Source of the DNA: CAZRRV01 sp964406705
Lineage (GTDB): Bacteria; Bacillota; Clostridia; Oscillospirales; Acutalibacteraceae
NCBI GenBank assembly: GCA_964406705.1
Contig: CAYOSS010000033.1
Coordinates: 1-17,297 of the forward strand
Direction of reading: 5' to 3'
DNA length: 17,297 nucleotides
The notes under the pieces are model-generated. The model was not told the origin of the DNA. It saw nothing but the letters and a program-made list of their open reading frames with translations, and ran no database searches. A program made the translations under genes and the position numbers. Positions 1 to 7,509 of the stretch are shown in pieces. How positions within the stretch are numbered: position 1 is the stretch's first letter; the number at the start of each line of letters is the position of its first letter.

Positions 1-571
1 CCGCCAACGCCGGCTCCGGGATCCCGCCGTATTCATTCCTGGCTTACCGAGCCCGGCACAAAAGGCTCGCAGATTTGGGGAAGCTCGCCGCTGTCGTTCG
101 GAGCTCGGCGATTCCGGGTAGCTTTTGCCCGGCGGTCGAGGAAAGTCCGTCGATATGCAGGGAGTCTCTCTCCTCCGTGTTGGGGCGAGCCACTGCGCCC
201 CCCCGGCAGGCAGGGCGGAGCCGGAACCCCGGAACCGCCAAGCTAACCCGTGAACTGCCGTGTCTCCGGCAACGGGGCGGAGCCGAGCGATCCAACGGTC
301 GTCGCCGGGCTATCCTATAAACCGCCGCACTTCCGGGGTGGGGGTTGTCGGTTGTCACCGGGTTACCCCTTGCGCCAGCAGGCTTCCGGGCTCCCCCGGC
401 AGGAGCTTGCTACACACCCGCGAGCCGCTCTCGACCGGCGAGCTAAAAGCTACCCCACAAGAACCGAGCTCAGTTCGATAGCGGCGAGCCTACCCTAACC
501 GGCGAGCCTTTTGCATCCGACTCTGCGAGGCTGGAATGAATACGGCGAGCTTTCCGAACCGGCGTTGGCGG
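1..571. repeat. Long imperfect inverted repeat (arms about 1-139 and 431-571)
   Basis: Bases 1-13 (CCGCCAACGCCGG) are the exact reverse complement of 559-571, and 25-39 of 533-547, with equal spacing between the blocks. The complementarity continues inward with substitutions and one one-base gap. Examples are 83-92 against 480-489 and the AAAAGCTACCC word near 445-455 against its complement near 119-129. The pairs have a constant coordinate sum of 572 over the outer 92 bases. The left arm starts exactly at the window edge, so the repeat may extend further left. The centre (about 140-430) shows only weak further complementarity. Confidence 0.65.
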
Positions 572-682
572 GAACTCCGGGCTACCTTCGTAGGCACAAG
601 ACCCGCCGTTTAGGTGGCGGCTACCCCGTACCCACTCGGTGTTCGGCGTAGAAGTAAGCCGGTCCGCCTGAACTTCTTTTCT

Positions 683-735
683 GTCCGCTTTTCTTCTTTC
701 AGCCGCGCCCGTCGGCGAAGAGAAGAAAAGCGGAC
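683..735. repeat. Perfect 15-bp stem hairpin element (dispersed repeat, left copy)
   Basis: GTCCGCTTTTCTTCT (683-697) and its exact reverse complement AGAAGAAAAGCGGAC (721-735) enclose 23 bases. Within these, GCCG (702-705) can pair with CGGC (713-716). No T-tract follows on either strand, so this is not a standard intrinsic terminator. A related sequence in the opposite orientation lies at 17231-17276. It shares the GTCCGCTTTTCT arm, an exact inverted copy of the 15-base loop core (702-716) and the flanking GGGAACGNTGTCCGC word, so this is probably a dispersed element. Confidence 0.7.
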
Positions 736-982
736 AACGTTCCCCCAGCCGCGCCGGGGAAATAAACAAGCCACCCTCGCGTTAGCGAGAAGAAAGCAAC
801 GGAGCCGGGCTGAGCCAATCCCCCGGCACCTCCGGATAAAGACGGCGCCCCGCCCCCCTTTGAGCGCAGGGGGAGACAGGGCGGATATTCGCCTTTGGAC
901 TTGCCGCCGTGGGAGGACGCGGGGCGTCGCGGAGGACCCCGCCGCCGGGTGTGCCGGAGCCTGCCTACGCGCCCTCCCGCCG

Positions 983-1882
983 CTACGCGGAATACTTCTC
1001 GATGTACGGGGCAATTCGCGCCTTCAGCTCGGCGGCCTCGTCGTCGGGCAGGTCGAGCAGGGGGCGGCGGACGTGGCCCCCGCGGATCCCCCTCAGGGTC
1101 TGGCCTACCTTAAACACCGAGAGATCCGTGCCGCGCTTCAGTATGTCTATCACCTTGACCGCCTCGGTCTGGAGCGCCCTCGCGCCGTCCAGATCCCCCC
1201 GCCGGAACGTGTCGTATATCGCGACGAATATTTCCGGGAGCACCGTCGCGCAGCCGGTTATGGTCCCGTCACAGCCGGCGGCGAGCATCGGCAGGAAGAG
1301 GTGGTCCGCGCCGACCATCACGGAGAAGTCCCCGCCGCGCACCCGCGTGTATTCCGCCGCGCGCTCCACGTTGGGGAAGCTGTACTTGACCCCCACCACG
1401 TTGGGGCAGGCGGCGGCTATCTCCTCCATTAAATCCGCCGGGACGTCGTTGCCGGTGAGCTGGGGGATCACGTAAACGTACACCGGGAAATCCGGGGGGA
1501 GCTTGGAGCAGACCCTCTTGTAATACTCCAAGAGCGCGCGCGGGCTCATCTTAAAGTAGCAGGGGGTGACAATTCCCACACCGTCCGCGCCTATTTTGCA
1601 GGCGTGTATTGAGAGCCGGACCGTCTCGTCCTCGCTCATCGCGCCCGTGTGGATGTAGACCACGGCTCTCCCCGCCGCGCGTTTTACCACCGTCTCGGCG
1701 ACCGCTTCCCGCTCCTCGGCGCTCATCAGGTACATCTCCCCGTTGGTGCCGCAGGGGTAGAGACAGTGGACGCCCTTTTCAATGAGGAAATCCGTCTCCC
1801 GCTCCAACGCGTCGAGGTCGAGCAGCTCGTTCCCGTCGAACGGGGTCATCATAGCGGTGGTCACTCCGTAAAGCTTCTTCAT
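983..1882 (-). CDS. DapA/NanA-family aldolase (dihydrodipicolinate synthase-like lyase)
   Basis: A 299-residue class I aldolase of the DHDPS/N-acetylneuraminate lyase family, a TIM barrel that forms a Schiff base with pyruvate or a similar keto acid. The family length is about 290-310. Visible marks are GTNGE at 45-49 (the substrate carboxylate loop, GTTGE in DapA), the catalytic tyrosine Y137 in YVIP, and the Schiff-base lysine K166 in VGVKYS. The start ATG follows GGAGGG at a good distance. A TTGACA/CATAAT promoter lies upstream. The gene is divergent from the heat-shock operon with no obvious functional link. The GTNGE variant and the lack of lysine-pathway neighbours mean the substrate cannot be set: it may be a sugar-acid or sialic-acid aldolase rather than DapA. 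Family assignment is firm, substrate unknown. Confidence 0.9.
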   Translation of the reverse strand: MKKLYGVTTAMMTPFDGNELLDLDALERETDFLIEKGVHCLYPCGTNGEMYLMSAEEREAVAETVVKRAAGRAVVYIHTGAMSEDETVRLSIHACKIGADGVGIVTPCYFKMSPRALLEYYKRVCSKLPPDFPVYVYVIPQLTGNDVPADLMEEIAAACPNVVGVKYSFPNVERAAEYTRVRGGDFSVMVGADHLFLPMLAAGCDGTITGCATVLPEIFVAIYDTFRRGDLDGARALQTEAVKVIDILKRGTDLSVFKVGQTLRGIRGGHVRRPLLDLPDDEAAELKARIAPYIEKYSA

Positions 1883-1905
1883 AGTAACACCCTCCTTATA
1901 CGTAT

Positions 1906-1934
1906 ATTATGCTCTAAGCGTCCTTTAATGTCAA
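1906..1934 (-). promoter_or_regulatory. Sigma-A promoter of the DapA-family gene
   Basis: On the minus strand TTGACA (1929-1934) and CATAAT (1906-1911) are separated by 17 bases. The start codon at 1882 is about 24 bases past the -10, with GGAGGG in between, so the leader is very short. Confidence 0.75.
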
Positions 1935-1992
1935 GCGGTATTCGATGGTCAAAAAAAGTCAAAAATTCCCTGAAAATTTTGCCGAAAAGCCC

Positions 1993-2021
1993 TTGACAAA
2001 CCCGCCGCGCTGTGTTATTAT
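1993..2021 (+). promoter_or_regulatory. Sigma-A promoter of the hrcA-grpE-dnaK-dnaJ operon
   Basis: TTGACA (1993-1998), a 17-base spacer and TATTAT (2016-2021), with TG one base before the -10 (extended -10). The CIRCE operator starts 10 bases past the -10, so repressor binding would cover the transcription start. Confidence 0.88.
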
Positions 2022-2031
2022 ATGTAACAGG

Positions 2032-2058
2032 TTAGCACTCGGGGCTTTAGAGTGCTAA
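2032..2058 (+). promoter_or_regulatory. CIRCE operator (HrcA binding site)
   Basis: TTAGCACTC, nine bases, then GAGTGCTAA: a perfect match to the consensus inverted repeat. It sits at the start of the transcript, 41 bases before hrcA. In the known system HrcA binds here and represses until heat stress ties up GroEL, so the operon is expected to be heat-inducible and autoregulated. Confidence 0.97.
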
Positions 2059-2099
2059 AAGAACCCGGTTCACTTAATTAACCGAAAGGGGAGAGGGAA

Positions 2100-3059
2100 A
2101 TGGAGCTTAGCGAGCGTGGGCTGGCTATTCTCGAGACGGTTGTGAGCTCGTACATCGAGTCGGGCGAGCCGGTGGGCTCCGAGGCGCTGCGCGAGGCGCT
2201 GGGCACGTCCCTCTCCTCCGCGACGCTGCGCAACGAGCTTAAAGACCTCTGCGAAAAGGGGTATCTGAGCCAGCCGCACACCTCGGCGGGGAGGGTCCCC
2301 ACAAGCGAGGCGTACCGGCTGTACATCTCGCTGGGCAGCGAGGAGCCGTCCCGCGACACCCGCGACAAAATCGACGGGATGCTGCTTTCCGCCTCGCGCG
2401 ACCCGGCGCACCTGTTCGATTTGGCGGCGGAGATGCTGGCGAGGTTCACCGGGTTCCCGGCGGTGCTCGCGGTGACGCCGGCCAAGGGCGACCGCGCCGC
2501 CAAGGTCCGGGCCCTTCCCGCGGGAAGGCGCACGGCGTTGCTGCTGCTTGTGTCCGAGGCGGGGGCGGCCAAGAGCGCTTTCTGCCGCGTCCCGGGGGAG
2601 ATTACCCCCGCGCTGCTTGACGCCTTTTCCCTCGCTGTGGAGCGGTACGTGGCGGAGGTTCCCCTCTCGGCTCTTGGCGAGCCGCCCCGCCTCGCCGACC
2701 CCTCGCTGGACGCGCTTTTGGCGGCGGTTTATGCTATGGCGGAGGATCTTTCGCGAGAGAACGTCTCGTTCGGAGGGGACGCGTATTCCCTCCTGCCCTG
2801 CCGGGGGGAGCTGCTGCGGTTCTTATCCGATATGGACGAGGACGTAGGGGTGATATTCGGCGACTCCACGGGCGTGGAAGCGTTGGGGCAGTACAGCGTG
2901 GTCGCGGCGAGGTACAACCCCGGCGGGCATTCGGCGGGGAGAGTGGGCGTCGTGGGCCCGGTGAGGATGGAGTACCGCAGTATGCTGCCGAGTGTGAGGT
3001 ACTTCGCGGACCGCCTGGGCGAGGTCGCGAGGGAAACTATATCCGATATGGAGGCGTGA
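2100..3059 (+). CDS. hrcA: Heat-inducible transcription repressor HrcA
   Basis: HrcA represses class I heat-shock genes by binding CIRCE as a dimer. The 319-residue protein is slightly shorter than the usual ~340. The N-terminus holds the winged helix (about 1-80): SYIESGEPVGS at 17-27, ATLRNEL at 41-47 in the recognition helix, and the wing signature TSAGRVPT at 61-68 followed by YR. The rest matches the GAF-like and dimerisation regions, ending in the typical IGP-like segment (VVGPVRMEY) and a C-terminal helix. The start is fixed by the AAGGGGAGAGG ribosome binding site at 2086-2096. It is the first gene of the operon, directly behind a perfect CIRCE, and grpE follows after four bases. Confidence 0.96.
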   Translation: MELSERGLAILETVVSSYIESGEPVGSEALREALGTSLSSATLRNELKDLCEKGYLSQPHTSAGRVPTSEAYRLYISLGSEEPSRDTRDKIDGMLLSASRDPAHLFDLAAEMLARFTGFPAVLAVTPAKGDRAAKVRALPAGRRTALLLLVSEAGAAKSAFCRVPGEITPALLDAFSLAVERYVAEVPLSALGEPPRLADPSLDALLAAVYAMAEDLSRENVSFGGDAYSLLPCRGELLRFLSDMDEDVGVIFGDSTGVEALGQYSVVAARYNPGGHSAGRVGVVGPVRMEYRSMLPSVRYFADRLGEVARETISDMEA

Positions 3060-3063
3060 GATT

Positions 3064-4044
3064 ATGCCGAGAGACGAGAATTTGCGGGAGGACGCCCCCC
3101 GGGGCGAGCGGGCGGATGACAGGCCCGTCGGGGAAGGTGCCGACCCCTCCGCCGTGAGCGGGAGAGCCGGAGGAAAGCCCTCCGGGGCGGGCGACGGCTT
3201 TTATACCGTGAGCGCGCAGCCGGGAGAGGGCGAGACCGCCAATCAGCCGGAGGACAAGTCCGCCAATCAGCCTGAGGAACCCGCCGGGCAGTCGGGCGAG
3301 GGTAGACCCGCCGCCCAACCGGGTAAGGGCAGTTCCACCGCACAGCCGGGGGAATCCGCGGGGACGCCGGAAGAGGGGTCCGCCGGGCAGCCGGAAAGAG
3401 GGTCCGTCTATCAGCCGGAAAAAGGGTCCGCCAATCAGCCGGAGGAAGAAGCCACCGGTCAGCCCGGGGACAAACCCTCCGGGAACTCCGAAGACGGCGC
3501 GCCCGGGGAGAAATCTTCCGGCGAGGGCAAGCCCTCCCGCAAGGCCCGCAGGCAGCGCGACGACGGGGAGCCGGAGAAGGCGAGGGCGGAGACCGAAAAG
3601 CTGAGAGCGGAGACCGAAAGCTTAAAAGCCGAGCTCGCCGACACCAAGGACAAGCTGCTGCGCACGGCGGCGGAGTTCGACAACTACCGCAAGCGCACCG
3701 AGCGGGAGAAGGCCGCCACGGCGGAGTACGCGAGGGCATCCGCCGCGAAGCCGCTGCTGCCCATTCTCGACAACGTTGAGCGCTCCTCCGCGAGCGAGGC
3801 GGGCTCGCCCGAGTATATAAAGGGCATCGAGATGATAGTGAAGCAGTTCCGCGAGCTCGCGGGGAACCTTGGCCTTGAGCCCATAGGCGAGCCGGGCGAG
3901 CGGTTCGACCCCGCCGTCCACGAGGCGGTGATGCACGTGGAGGACGAGTCCTTGGGCGAGAACACCGTCGCCGAGGTTCTCCAGAAGGGGTACAGGTTGG
4001 GCGATACGGTGCTCAGGGCCGCGATGGTGAAAGTCGCCAATTAG
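3064..4044 (+). CDS. grpE: GrpE nucleotide exchange factor with a long repeat-containing N-terminal extension
   Basis: GrpE dimers release ADP from DnaK. The true GrpE part is about residues 170-326: a long charged coiled coil, the EFDNYRKRTERE signature (204-215), then the four-helix and beta domain (FDPAVHEAV 281-289) ending VLRAAMVKVAN. That core has near-normal size, but the protein has 326 residues against about 190-220 normally. The extra part is a disordered N-terminal tail, with residues 51-135 made of imperfect 9-11-residue repeats centred on QPE or QPG (ANQPE, GQPE, AQPG). The start is set by GGAGG at 3050-3054, nine bases before the ATG and overlapping the end of hrcA, so the tail appears to be translated. 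Its DNA word GCCAATCAGCCGG recurs in the gap behind the gene. Confidence 0.95.
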   Translation: MPRDENLREDAPRGERADDRPVGEGADPSAVSGRAGGKPSGAGDGFYTVSAQPGEGETANQPEDKSANQPEEPAGQSGEGRPAAQPGKGSSTAQPGESAGTPEEGSAGQPERGSVYQPEKGSANQPEEEATGQPGDKPSGNSEDGAPGEKSSGEGKPSRKARRQRDDGEPEKARAETEKLRAETESLKAELADTKDKLLRTAAEFDNYRKRTEREKAATAEYARASAAKPLLPILDNVERSSASEAGSPEYIKGIEMIVKQFRELAGNLGLEPIGEPGERFDPAVHEAVMHVEDESLGENTVAEVLQKGYRLGDTVLRAAMVKVAN

Positions 4045-4203
4045 CCGGGGGCAGGCGAAACGGTAAAGGCACCGATTACCCGGGGCAGGCGGAACACTAA
4101 GCTGCCAATCAGTCCCGAACAGGCGGAACGCTAAACCCGCCAATCAGCCGGGGCAGGCAAAAATACTGAACCCGCTAATCGATCAAAACAGGCAAAAAAT
4201 ACT
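4033..4203 (+). repeat. Five tandem ~34.5-bp repeats seeded by the grpE 3' end
   Basis: Units start near 4033, 4068, 4102, 4137 and 4171. The first unit is the end of grpE itself (codons V-A-N and stop TAG, then CCGGGGGCAGGCGAAACGG). Each later copy keeps a CCRATTA/CCAATCA-like core, an ACAGGCR or GCAGGCR word and an A-rich end. The array fills almost the whole grpE-dnaK gap up to the dnaK ribosome binding site. No gene or terminator is visible in it. Confidence 0.85.
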
Positions 4204-4221
4204 TACGAGGAGGAAAATACA

Positions 4222-6081
4222 ATGGGAAAAATCATAGGCATCGATCTCGGCACCACTAACTCCTGCGTGGCGGTTATGGAGGGCGGAGAGCCCGTCGTGA
4301 TCGCGAACGCGGAGGGCTCGCGCACCACGCCGTCCGTAGTCGCCTTCTCCAAGACTGGGGAGAGAATGGTGGGGCAGGTCGCGAAACGCCAGGCCATCAC
4401 CAACCCCGAGCGCACCGTCATCTCGATCAAGCGCGAGATGGGCACGGGGCACACTGTCCAGATCGACGGCAAGGCGTACACCCCTCAGGAGATTTCCGCC
4501 ATTATTCTCCAGAAGCTTAAGACCGACGCTGAAAGCTACTTGGGCTCCCCCGTCACGGAGGCGGTGATAACCGTCCCGGCTTACTTCACCGACGCCCAGC
4601 GCCAGGCCACGAAGGACGCGGGCAAAATCGCGGGGCTGGACGTGAAGCGCATCATCAACGAGCCGACGGCGGCGGCGCTCGCCTACAGCATCGACAAAGA
4701 GGAAGACCAGAAGGTTATGGTCTACGACCTCGGCGGAGGGACCTTCGACGTCTCCATTATCGAGATGGGCGACGGGGTGCAGGAGGTTCTCGCCACGGCG
4801 GGCAATAACCGGCTGGGCGGCGACGACTTCGACAAGCGGGTGATGGACTGGATCGTCGCGGGCTTCAAGGCGGAGACCGGCATCGACTTGTCCGGCGACA
4901 AAATGGCAATGCAGCGCATTAAAGAGGCGGCGGAGAAGGCCAAAATCGACCTCTCCGGGATGACCTCCACCGACATCAACCTCCCCTTTATCACGGCGGA
5001 CGCGACGGGCCCCAAGCATTACGAGGCCACGCTTACGAGGGCGAAGTTCAACGAGCTCACCGCCGACCTCGTGGAGGCCACGATGGGCCCGGTGCGGCAG
5101 GCTTTGTCGGACTCGGGACTCAGCAAGGACCAGATCAACAAGGTGCTTATGGTGGGCGGCTCCAGCCGGATTCCCGCCGTGCAGGACGCGGTGAAGAACT
5201 TCATAGGCAGAGAGCCGTTCAAGGGTATCAACCCGGACGAGTGCGTGGCTATAGGCGCGGCGCTCCAGGGCGGAGTGTTGGGCGGCGACGTGAAGGGGCT
5301 GCTCCTGCTCGACGTGACCCCGCTTTCCCTCGGCATCGAGACGATGGGCGGCATCAGCACCAAGGTCATAGAGCGCAACACGACGATCCCCACCAAGAAG
5401 AGCCAGATCTTCTCCACGGCGGCGGACGGGCAGACTTCCGTTGAGGTCCACGTGCTTCAGGGTGAGCGCGAGTTCGCGAAGGACAACAAGACCCTCGGTG
5501 TGTTCCACCTTGACGGGATCCCGGCGGCGCCGCGAGGGGTCCCGCAGATCGAGGTCACCTTCGACATCGACGCGAACGGGATAGTGAACGTTTCCGCCAA
5601 GGACCTCGGCACGGGCAAGGAGCAGTCGGTCACCATTACATCCAGCACCAATATGTCCAAAGAGGATATAGATAAGGCGGTCAAGGACGCGGAGCAGTAC
5701 GCCGCCGAGGATAAGAAGCGCCGCGAGGAGATGGATCTGCGCAACAACGCCGACCAGATGGTCTACAGCGCCGAGAAGACGGTCGCGGACTTCGGCGACA
5801 AGATCACCGCCGAGGAGAAGGTCGGCATAGAGTCCGCCAAGGACGCTCTTAAAGAGGCGCTGAAGGGCAACGATACCGACGCCATTAAGGCGAAGCAGGA
5901 GGAGCTGCAAAAGCAGATTTACGCCGTGTCCGAGAAGGTGTACAAGGCGGCGGCGGAGCAGCAGGCCGCGAGCGGTCAGGGCGGCGCGCCCGGCGATGGC
6001 AACCCCGGCGGCAACGGCGGCAACGGCGGTAACGGCGGCAACGTCTACGACGCGGACTTCCGCGACGCGGACAACAAGTAA
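4222..6081 (+). CDS. dnaK: Chaperone protein DnaK (Hsp70)
   Basis: ATP-driven Hsp70 chaperone working with DnaJ and GrpE. At 619 residues it has normal length. The nucleotide-binding domain (about 1-355) shows IDLGTTNS (7-14), the phosphate-2 motif DLGGGTFDVS (169-178) and VGGSSRIPAV (311-320). The interdomain linker LLLLDVTPLSLG follows at 360-371, then the substrate-binding domain and the helical lid. After SIKREMG (68-74) it lacks the roughly 25-residue segment present in Gram-negative DnaKs, the Bacillota form. The C-terminus is a glycine-asparagine run (GGN repeated) before VYDADFRDADNK. The start follows GAGGAGG at 4207-4213. DNA of the C-terminal tail is repeated downstream of the stop codon. 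Expression should follow the CIRCE promoter; no internal promoter was recognised. Confidence 0.98.
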   Translation: MGKIIGIDLGTTNSCVAVMEGGEPVVIANAEGSRTTPSVVAFSKTGERMVGQVAKRQAITNPERTVISIKREMGTGHTVQIDGKAYTPQEISAIILQKLKTDAESYLGSPVTEAVITVPAYFTDAQRQATKDAGKIAGLDVKRIINEPTAAALAYSIDKEEDQKVMVYDLGGGTFDVSIIEMGDGVQEVLATAGNNRLGGDDFDKRVMDWIVAGFKAETGIDLSGDKMAMQRIKEAAEKAKIDLSGMTSTDINLPFITADATGPKHYEATLTRAKFNELTADLVEATMGPVRQALSDSGLSKDQINKVLMVGGSSRIPAVQDAVKNFIGREPFKGINPDECVAIGAALQGGVLGGDVKGLLLLDVTPLSLGIETMGGISTKVIERNTTIPTKKSQIFSTAADGQTSVEVHVLQGEREFAKDNKTLGVFHLDGIPAAPRGVPQIEVTFDIDANGIVNVSAKDLGTGKEQSVTITSSTNMSKEDIDKAVKDAEQYAAEDKKRREEMDLRNNADQMVYSAEKTVADFGDKITAEEKVGIESAKDALKEALKGNDTDAIKAKQEELQKQIYAVSEKVYKAAAEQQAASGQGGAPGDGNPGGNGGNGGNGGNVYDADFRDADNK

Positions 6082-6300
6082 GGCAAATCGGCAAGGCTTT
6101 AAGCGGGAACCGGGGGGCGCGGTCTTCTTCCCCGGGGGCGGCAACGGCTGTGACTCGGACAACAGGTAAAGCGGACTGACAGGGCATTTGAGCAAGAACC
6201 GGGGGGGAAGGCGCGGCCTTCTTCCCCGGGGGCGGCAACATCCGTGACACGGACAATAGGTAGGGCTGATTAGCAAGTTTTTTAGTAAGAGCCGGGGCGG
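6034..6300 (+). repeat. Three degenerate tandem copies of the dnaK 3' end with hairpins
   Basis: Copies begin with GGCGGCAAC at 6034, 6137 and 6231. Copy 1 is the last coding segment of dnaK with its stop. Copies 2 and 3, beyond the stop, still contain CGGACAACAGGTAA and CGGACAATAGGTAG, the diverged DADNK-stop codons. Each unit then has a T-rich stretch (GGCTTTAAGC, GGGCATTTGAGC, AGTTTTTTAGT) and a G-run with a hairpin: 6110-6135, 6199-6229 and 6291-6320. The last is the strongest (GCCGGGG/CCCCGGC with inner CGGC/GCCG). None is followed directly by a T-tract, so read-through into dnaJ is expected. Confidence 0.8.
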
Positions 6301-6378
6301 CGGGAGAGCCGCTCCCCGGCGGCGGGGCGCGATAGACTGCGGCGGGGGTAGCCCCGTCGCGAGCGGGGGAGTGTCGTT

Positions 6379-7509
6379 TTGGCGGAGAAAAGGGACTATT
6401 ACGAGGTATTGGGCGTCGACAGGGGCGCGTCCGACGACGAGATCAAGAAGGCGTACCGCGCCGCCGCGAAGAAATATCACCCCGACTTGAACCCCGGCGA
6501 CAAGACCGCCGAGGCCAAGTTCAAGGAGATCAACGAGGCCTACGAGGTGCTCTCCGATAGCTCTAAACGCGCCCGCTACGATCAATACGGGCACGCGGGG
6601 GTCGATCCCAACTACGCCCCGGGCGGCGGCGGAGGAGGGGGGTTCGGCTTTGACGACATCAACGACATATTCAACTCCTTTTTCGGGGGATTCGGCTCGA
6701 GGTCCAACCCCAACGCCCCCACGCGCGGCGACGACGCTTCCGCCACGGTCAACCTCTCGTTCGAGGAGGCGGCCAAGGGCTGCCGCAAGACGGTCTCGGT
6801 CACGCGGCTGGAAAACTGCGAGGAGTGCGGCGGCACCGGCGCGGAGAAGGGCAGCAAGCCGCAGACCTGCCCCGCCTGCCACGGCACGGGGCAAATCAGG
6901 GTTACACAGAGAACGCCGCTGGGCTCCATGCAGACCTCGCGCGTCTGCGACCAGTGCCGGGGGACCGGCAAGATTGTGGACAAGCCCTGCCGCGTCTGCG
7001 CCGGGAAAGGGCGGGTCCGCCGCACGAGGCAGCGCGACATCGACATACCCGCCGGCATAGACGACGGGCAGACCCTCAACATCGGCGGCGCGGGGGACGC
7101 CGGGAGGAACGGCGGCGCCCCGGGGGACTTGCATATCCACGTGTCGGTCCGCCCCCACCCGATTTTCGTCCGCGACGGGTATGACGTTTACTGCGAGATC
7201 CCGGTGACCTTCGCCCAGGCGGCTCTCGGCGCGGAGATCACCGTGCCCACCCTCGACGGCAAGGTGCAGTTCGACATACACGAGGGCACCCAGCCGGGGG
7301 ACGAGTTCAAGCTGAAAGGCAAGGGCATCCAGCGGCTCAACTACGGCGGCAGGGGCGACCAGTACGTCAAGGTCACCGTGGAGGTGCCCAAAAATCTTTC
7401 AAAGGAGCAAAAGGAGCTGCTCCGTCAGTTCGAGAGCTCCGGCAGCGAGAAAAACTACAAGGAGCGCAAGTCCTTTTTGGATAAGCTGAAGGGCCTGTTT
7501 GGGGATTAG
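6379..7509 (+). CDS. dnaJ: Chaperone protein DnaJ (Hsp40)
   Basis: Co-chaperone that delivers unfolded substrates to DnaK and stimulates its ATPase. At 376 residues it is a typical type I DnaJ. The J domain (1-70) carries HPD at 34-36. A Gly/Phe region follows (80-106, with GGGGGGGFGF and FFGGFG). The zinc domain has four CxxCxGxG motifs: CEECGGTG (147-154), CPACHGTG (164-171), CDQCRGTG (190-197) and CRVCAGKG (204-211). The two beta-sandwich client domains complete it. The start is TTG at 6379, chosen because it gives the conserved MAEKRDYYEVLGV start and follows GGGGGAG at 6365-6371 at correct spacing; the nearby GTG (6371) is out of frame. Last gene of the heat-shock operon, 297 bases after dnaK. 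Confidence 0.97.
   Translation: MAEKRDYYEVLGVDRGASDDEIKKAYRAAAKKYHPDLNPGDKTAEAKFKEINEAYEVLSDSSKRARYDQYGHAGVDPNYAPGGGGGGGFGFDDINDIFNSFFGGFGSRSNPNAPTRGDDASATVNLSFEEAAKGCRKTVSVTRLENCEECGGTGAEKGSKPQTCPACHGTGQIRVTQRTPLGSMQTSRVCDQCRGTGKIVDKPCRVCAGKGRVRRTRQRDIDIPAGIDDGQTLNIGGAGDAGRNGGAPGDLHIHVSVRPHPIFVRDGYDVYCEIPVTFAQAALGAEITVPTLDGKVQFDIHEGTQPGDEFKLKGKGIQRLNYGGRGDQYVKVTVEVPKNLSKEQKELLRQFESSGSEKNYKERKSFLDKLKGLFGD

Larger units (their letters stand above)
1..982. repeat. Gene-free, repeat-rich region downstream of the DapA-family gene
   Basis: I see no convincing gene here. The open frames on both strands are arginine- and proline-rich, lack ribosome binding sites and look like by-products of GC-rich sequence. 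The region is built from degenerate words such as CGGCGAGC, which recurs near 436, 482, 500 and 543 and is usually followed by a short AT-richer stretch. A long imperfect inverted repeat (about 1-139 against 431-571) and a strong hairpin (683-735) are listed separately. A small hairpin with stem CTCGC/GCGAG and loop GTTA lies at 776-789. CCCCCT/AGGGGG at 854-859/868-873 could be a weak hairpin downstream of the minus-strand lyase gene, but it has no T-tract. Confidence 0.6.

Noticed and set aside
136..149. GAGGAAAGTCCG at 139-150 resembles the conserved 5' motif of RNase P RNA.
   Set aside because: The other conserved parts of RNase P RNA (ACAGAAA-like 3' motif, P4 partner, GGTAAACTCC-like block) are absent, and the region is made of other repeats.
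4183..7281. A 1032-codon open frame on the minus strand opposite dnaK and dnaJ.
   Set aside because: It is the shadow of dnaK and dnaJ in GC-rich codons; composition is Val/Ala/Arg/Leu-rich with no domain, and the plus-strand genes are certain.
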